From Algoriphagus alkaliphilus (GTDB taxonomy: Bacteria > Bacteroidota > Bacteroidia > Cytophagales > Cyclobacteriaceae): a DNA stretch of 64,000 nt. The stretch is from assembly GCF_900103735.1 (NCBI RefSeq), contig NZ_FMXE01000006.1, forward strand, positions 124,001 through 188,000, read 5' to 3'. Below are positions 60,811-64,000 of this stretch, piece after piece. Within the stretch, counting starts at the first letter, position 1. Every line of letters begins with the position of its first letter. The notes under the pieces were generated by a model. It did no database searches, had not been told where the DNA came from, and was given only the letters and a program-made list of their open reading frames with translations. Made by a program: the position numbers and the translations under genes.

Positions 60811-62484
60811 TTATTCTACTCCTTCGACTTTCAGATTGGTTGCCATCGAAATTCGATCCGCTTCACCAAAAAGATTCATCGCCTGAACATAGACTTCGTT
60901 GATATCATTGATCACTTTATAGAAGGCATTATCATCGTAGATTTGACGACCAAGGTGAGCTTTCACTAAGACCCTCAGGTACTCTTTTGATTTGTTAAAT
61001 CCCTTAGCATCAAATTCGACTTTATTCTTTTTGCCATATTCAACCAATTCCATCAACATCGCATCACTTACCTTATAATCGGTATAATACTTATCCAAGG
61101 TCATTTGAGCAAAATCAGCCTTGTTTTTTGTGACAAAATCAAGGATAAACTCCCGGGAGGAATCGGTATTAAACAGCCTGTTGACATAAGGACTGTTCAT
61201 CGTCGTGTCCAAGGCCACAAAATAATCCGGCATAATGCCGCCGCCGCCATAAACTGTCCGTCCTTTTTTGGTTTGGAATTTTAGGCTGTCATTAAATTTG
61301 ATACTGTCGGCGGAGAAAAACTCCCCGTGCTCATACCGCTTAAGAAGATCTGTTTCATACGCTCCGTAATTTGAGTCATAAGGTTTTTGAATGGATCTTC
61401 CTGATGGTGTAAAATACCTCGCGATGGTCAGTCTCAATTCAGCTCCGTCTGACAAATCAATCGGCATTTGAACCAAGCCTTTTCCAAAAGATCTTCTTCC
61501 TACAATCAGTCCACGATCATTATCCTGAATGGCGCCGGCTAAAATTTCCGATGCTGAAGCCGAACCTTCATTAATTAAAACAATGACAGATCCCTCTTCA
61601 AACATGCCTGGCTTAAAGGCATAAGCCTTTTGGCTATATTGACTCACCTTACCTACCTGAGAAACGATCAAGTCCCGATCTCCAAGTAATTCGTCTGCCA
61701 TATTAATGGCCGCACCCATGTATCCGCCGGGATTTCCCTGGAGATCTATGATCAGCTTTTTCATCCCCTTACCCTGCAATAGCGCCAGCGAAGTTTTGAA
61801 TTCCTCATAAGTCGTTGCTGCAAATCGGGTCACTTTGATGTAACCGATCTCATTATTGATCATGTAGGACGCATTGATACTGTATTGCGGGATTTTATCC
61901 CGTGTGATTTCGTACGGTATCAGACTGAGTTGATTTTTACGTTTGATCTCCACCAATACTTTTGAGCCTCTTGGACCTCTCAGATAGTCAAACACATCCC
62001 GGTTGGTGATTCCAATTCCAGCGACATTTTTTCCATCCACACTGATGATTTGATCACCCGACTGGATACCAAGCGCCTCAGACGGTCCCCCGGTTAGCGG
62101 AGCGACGACATAAATCGTGTCTCGGATAATTCCAAATTCTACTCCGATACCGTCAAATTCACCCTCTAATTGAGATTGTGCCAATGAGGCATCCCTTGCC
62201 GGAATGTAACTGGAGTGGGGATCGAGATTTTCAAGCATTTTGGTGATACCAAATTCCACCAATTCATTCGTGTTGACACTATCCACATAGTCACGATTGA
62301 TATAGGTCATGATTTCTTGGAGCTTGTACAATGCCGCCCGAAGATCATTTTGGTTGCCTTTAGGTTCAGCAAAAGTCGCTCCGATCCAAATCCCCGCAGA
62401 GATAGCTAAGGCAAGAATGATTGGAAGACGGATTTGTGATTTTGTGTTTTTGGTCTCGCTCACTATTTCTCGATTTTTATTCAA
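60811..62484 (-). CDS. S41-family C-terminal processing peptidase
   Basis: The 557-residue protein has an N-terminal membrane span (about 20-40). A PDZ domain follows, with GEFDGIGVEFGIIRDTIYVV and QSGDQIISVDGKNVAG. The S41 catalytic region holds NEGSASASEILAGAIQDN (Ser) and RSFGKGLVQ (Lys). It should cleave periplasmic proteins near their C-terminus. No ATG precedes the membrane span; the only start is TTG at 62484, just after an in-frame stop. It is monocistronic. Confidence 0.92.
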   Translation of the reverse strand: MNKNREIVSETKNTKSQIRLPIILALAISAGIWIGATFAEPKGNQNDLRAALYKLQEIMTYINRDYVDSVNTNELVEFGITKMLENLDPHSSYIPARDASLAQSQLEGEFDGIGVEFGIIRDTIYVVAPLTGGPSEALGIQSGDQIISVDGKNVAGIGITNRDVFDYLRGPRGSKVLVEIKRKNQLSLIPYEITRDKIPQYSINASYMINNEIGYIKVTRFAATTYEEFKTSLALLQGKGMKKLIIDLQGNPGGYMGAAINMADELLGDRDLIVSQVGKVSQYSQKAYAFKPGMFEEGSVIVLINEGSASASEILAGAIQDNDRGLIVGRRSFGKGLVQMPIDLSDGAELRLTIARYFTPSGRSIQKPYDSNYGAYETDLLKRYEHGEFFSADSIKFNDSLKFQTKKGRTVYGGGGIMPDYFVALDTTMNSPYVNRLFNTDSSREFILDFVTKNKADFAQMTLDKYYTDYKVSDAMLMELVEYGKKNKVEFDAKGFNKSKEYLRVLVKAHLGRQIYDDNAFYKVINDINEVYVQAMNLFGEADRISMATNLKVEGVE

Positions 62485-62605
62485 TAACTCAAACTACAGC
62501 AAAATGATCTTGCGAAATGCAGATTTTAGATAAAATTAACGATTGTTTATACGACAGGTCTAGATAAAGGTCAGATTAATTCCCTTTTTTTCGTTCAAAA
62601 AAAAT

Positions 62606-62613
62606 TATTTTTG
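62606..62613 (+). promoter_or_regulatory. Candidate -7 element TATTTTTG before the RIC-like gene
   Basis: The octamer ends four bases before the ATG at 62618, which would leave almost no leader. No TTTG lies at the -33 distance. Confidence 0.3.
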
Positions 62614-62617
62614 TGCA

Positions 62618-63376
62618 ATGTACTTGAATCGGGATTTCGAAAAGACTTCAGTGGGGGAATTAGTTTCTGAAAACTACGTTCTTGCAGCTGTTTTACACTA
62701 TTTCGGAATCAGTTTTTATCAGTACCCTACAGATTCGCTGGAGAAAGTTTGTAAAAAACATAAAGTCGAGCCTAGAGTTCTGATCTCCGAATTGGAATCT
62801 TGGGCAAAACGAAAAGACCCTACCCCGGAAGAACTCTACCTGAACCCAATCGAGCTTCTGGTCGCCTACTTAAAAAAGAAGCACTACTACTTTGTCCGCC
62901 AAGAACTCCCTTTTCTTTCCAATCTCATTTCTGGCATTAAGCCGGAACAGGAATTTGGAGCCTTGCTAGCCGACTTGAAGATTATGTTTCCACTTTTTGT
63001 CGACGACTTTATTCATCACATCCATGAAGAAGAAAGTCGTCTCTTCAAGCGAATTGAGCTTCTTCAGGATATAGAAGATGGCCATTTCAAAATACAGGAC
63101 GCGTTGACGATTTTGGAAAAAGACCCCATTCACATGCTAGCTGACCAGCATGAAATCCATGATGACGAAATGGAAGGAATCCGCCGTCTGACCAAAGACT
63201 ATGTATTGGAAGAAAATGCACCCTTGACGATGAAAGTCCTATTCCATGAACTTCAAAACTTCGAGCGGGAACTTTCTATTCATGCTAAAATCGAAGATGA
63301 ATTACTTTTTCCAAAAGCGGTTGAATTAGAAAAAGAAGCCCTTCGGAGAATCCGAAAGAAAATCCAGACCAACTGA
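62618..63376 (+). CDS. RIC/YtfE-like di-iron protein with altered N-terminal domain
   Basis: The 252-residue protein resembles repair of iron centres (RIC/ScdA/YtfE) proteins. The hemerythrin-like part keeps the di-iron ligand pattern: His89, His134 with Glu138, His178 or His181, and His222 with Glu226. The N-terminal DUF542 (ScdA_N) part, which normally carries a CC or CxG cluster after GID, reads GISFYQYPTDSLEKVCKK here and lacks those cysteines. RIC repairs Fe-S clusters damaged by nitric oxide; whether this protein does so is uncertain. Its stop overlaps the ruvX start by one base. Confidence 0.8.
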   Translation: MYLNRDFEKTSVGELVSENYVLAAVLHYFGISFYQYPTDSLEKVCKKHKVEPRVLISELESWAKRKDPTPEELYLNPIELLVAYLKKKHYYFVRQELPFLSNLISGIKPEQEFGALLADLKIMFPLFVDDFIHHIHEEESRLFKRIELLQDIEDGHFKIQDALTILEKDPIHMLADQHEIHDDEMEGIRRLTKDYVLEENAPLTMKVLFHELQNFERELSIHAKIEDELLFPKAVELEKEALRRIRKKIQTN

Positions 63377-63789
63377 TGCCAAGAGTCCTTGCTATAGATC
63401 TTGGAACTAAGCGCACTGGATTGGCTGTTACCGATCCATTGAAAATTCTGGCCAATCCCTTAGAAACAATCGAGACTGGTCAACTGATGAACTATCTCAA
63501 AGCTTACTGTGTAAAGGAAGAGGTTGAGGCATTTGTCCTCGGTCTTCCCATCCGTCTCAACGGTCAGGATAATGAGATGACTCCACGAGTAATGAAACTG
63601 AAAGAAGAGCTGGAAAAAAATTTTCCGGAGAAAAAAATAGTCCTGGTGGATGAGCGATTCACTTCCAAAATTGCCATGCAAAGCATGATTGCCATGGGCA
63701 GCAAAAAGAAAGACCGAATCGAAAAAGCCGGCAACCTGGACAAAGTATCAGCAGCAATTATCTTACAATCCTATCTCGAAAGACAATGA
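63376..63789 (+). CDS. ruvX: Holliday junction resolvase RuvX (YqgF)
   Basis: The 137-residue RNase H-like fold protein starts RVLAIDLGTKRTGLAVTDP (Asp in the metal site). LVDERFTSK follows and the final Asp lies in DKVSAAIILQSYL. The family acts on pre-16S rRNA 5' ends or Holliday junctions. It overlaps the RIC-like stop by one base and is followed by def overlapping by 4 bases. Confidence 0.94.
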   Translation: MPRVLAIDLGTKRTGLAVTDPLKILANPLETIETGQLMNYLKAYCVKEEVEAFVLGLPIRLNGQDNEMTPRVMKLKEELEKNFPEKKIVLVDERFTSKIAMQSMIAMGSKKKDRIEKAGNLDKVSAAIILQSYLERQ

Positions 63790-64000
63790 TTTACCCTATA
63801 GTTGCTTACGGCAATCCCATCCTGAAAAAAGAAGCGGAAGAAATTGCTGAAGGCACAGATATTAAAGCCCTGATCAATGACATGTACGCGACCATGGATT
63901 TTGCAAATGGCGTCGGACTGGCTGCTCCGCAGATCAATCAAGGTGTTCGCCTTTTTGTCATTGACAGCACCTTGATGCTGGACGAAAAAGATGAAGAAAA
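63786..64000 (+). CDS. def: Peptide deformylase (partial, N-terminal)
   Basis: The gene starts at ATG 63786 and is cut by the right window edge after 71 codons. IVAYGNPILKKEAEEI and GVGLAAPQINQ (motif 1) mark peptide deformylase, which removes the formyl group from nascent proteins with a metal ion. The Cys and HExxH motifs lie beyond the window. It shares the RIC-ruvX transcription unit by an ATGA overlap. Confidence 0.93.
   Translation, partial: MIYPIVAYGNPILKKEAEEIAEGTDIKALINDMYATMDFANGVGLAAPQINQGVRLFVIDSTLMLDEKDEE

Overview
The window is ordinary chromosome from a member of the Bacteroidota, most likely the order Cytophagales and probably close to Cyclobacteriaceae such as Algoriphagus. 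That placement is inference from several signs: a type IX secretion PorV/PorU-type pair, promoters of the form TTTG-N19/20-TAnnTTTG, little Shine-Dalgarno signal, a tmRNA tag ending in AMAA, and many families largely confined to this phylum (DUF2027-Smr, DUF3078, DUF5687, DUF2795, DUF349, LytTR/LytS pairs). Both edges cut genes: a TamB-like C-terminus on the left and peptide deformylase on the right.

Layout. 1-5.4 kb: TamB tail, a photolyase operon (photolyase, DUF2027-Smr protein, helical protein of unknown function), a cystathionine gamma-synthase-type enzyme and a VTT membrane protein. 5.4-11.6 kb: a very large C25 peptidase of PorU type with its PorV-like partner. 11.9-16.4 kb: PadR regulator with a two-PspC-domain membrane protein, a beta-CASP nuclease and a small lipoprotein. 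16.5-22.4 kb: clpC, a WbqC-like gene, the Sua5-NUDIX pair, and a thioredoxin-fold lipoprotein flanked by short palindromic repeats. 22.7-27.0 kb: mltG, thioesterase, BrkB-family and DUF885 genes. 27.0-28.3 kb: repeats, tRNA-Ser(UGA) and a 711-base gene-free stretch. 28.3-35.2 kb: ettA, DUF349, DUF2795, a LiaF-like/LytS/LytTR cluster and ispD. 35.4-43 kb: queA, a MacB-like permease, recA, a DUF3108 protein, an OmpR/PhoR-type two-component pair, and a HipA-like kinase with DUF3037. 43.5-50.5 kb: an RluA-type synthase, the rplM-rpsI-rpsB-tsf translation cluster, aminopeptidase P, an M16 peptidase and an O-methyltransferase. 50.6-55.7 kb: a LysM transglycosylase, DUF3078, dnaX with a probable programmed frameshift, and ssrA (tmRNA). 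55.7-64 kb: a broken Fic gene beside ssrA, a small lipoprotein, an ABC transporter with a DUF5687 permease, a nitroreductase, an exported VOC protein, an S41 protease, a RIC-like hemerythrin protein, ruvX and def.

Most genes are housekeeping or envelope genes in short operons joined by ATGA overlaps. I see no CRISPR array, prophage, conjugative element or complete insertion sequence. The parts most worth a second look are: dnaX, where an A10 run sits directly before the short-frame stop and the tau frame resumes at -1; the Fic fragment bracketed by a repeat of the ssrA terminator; the HipA-like kinase/DUF3037 pair; the palindromic repeats around the thioredoxin-like lipoprotein gene; and a hairpin repeat family that tends to sit between convergent genes.
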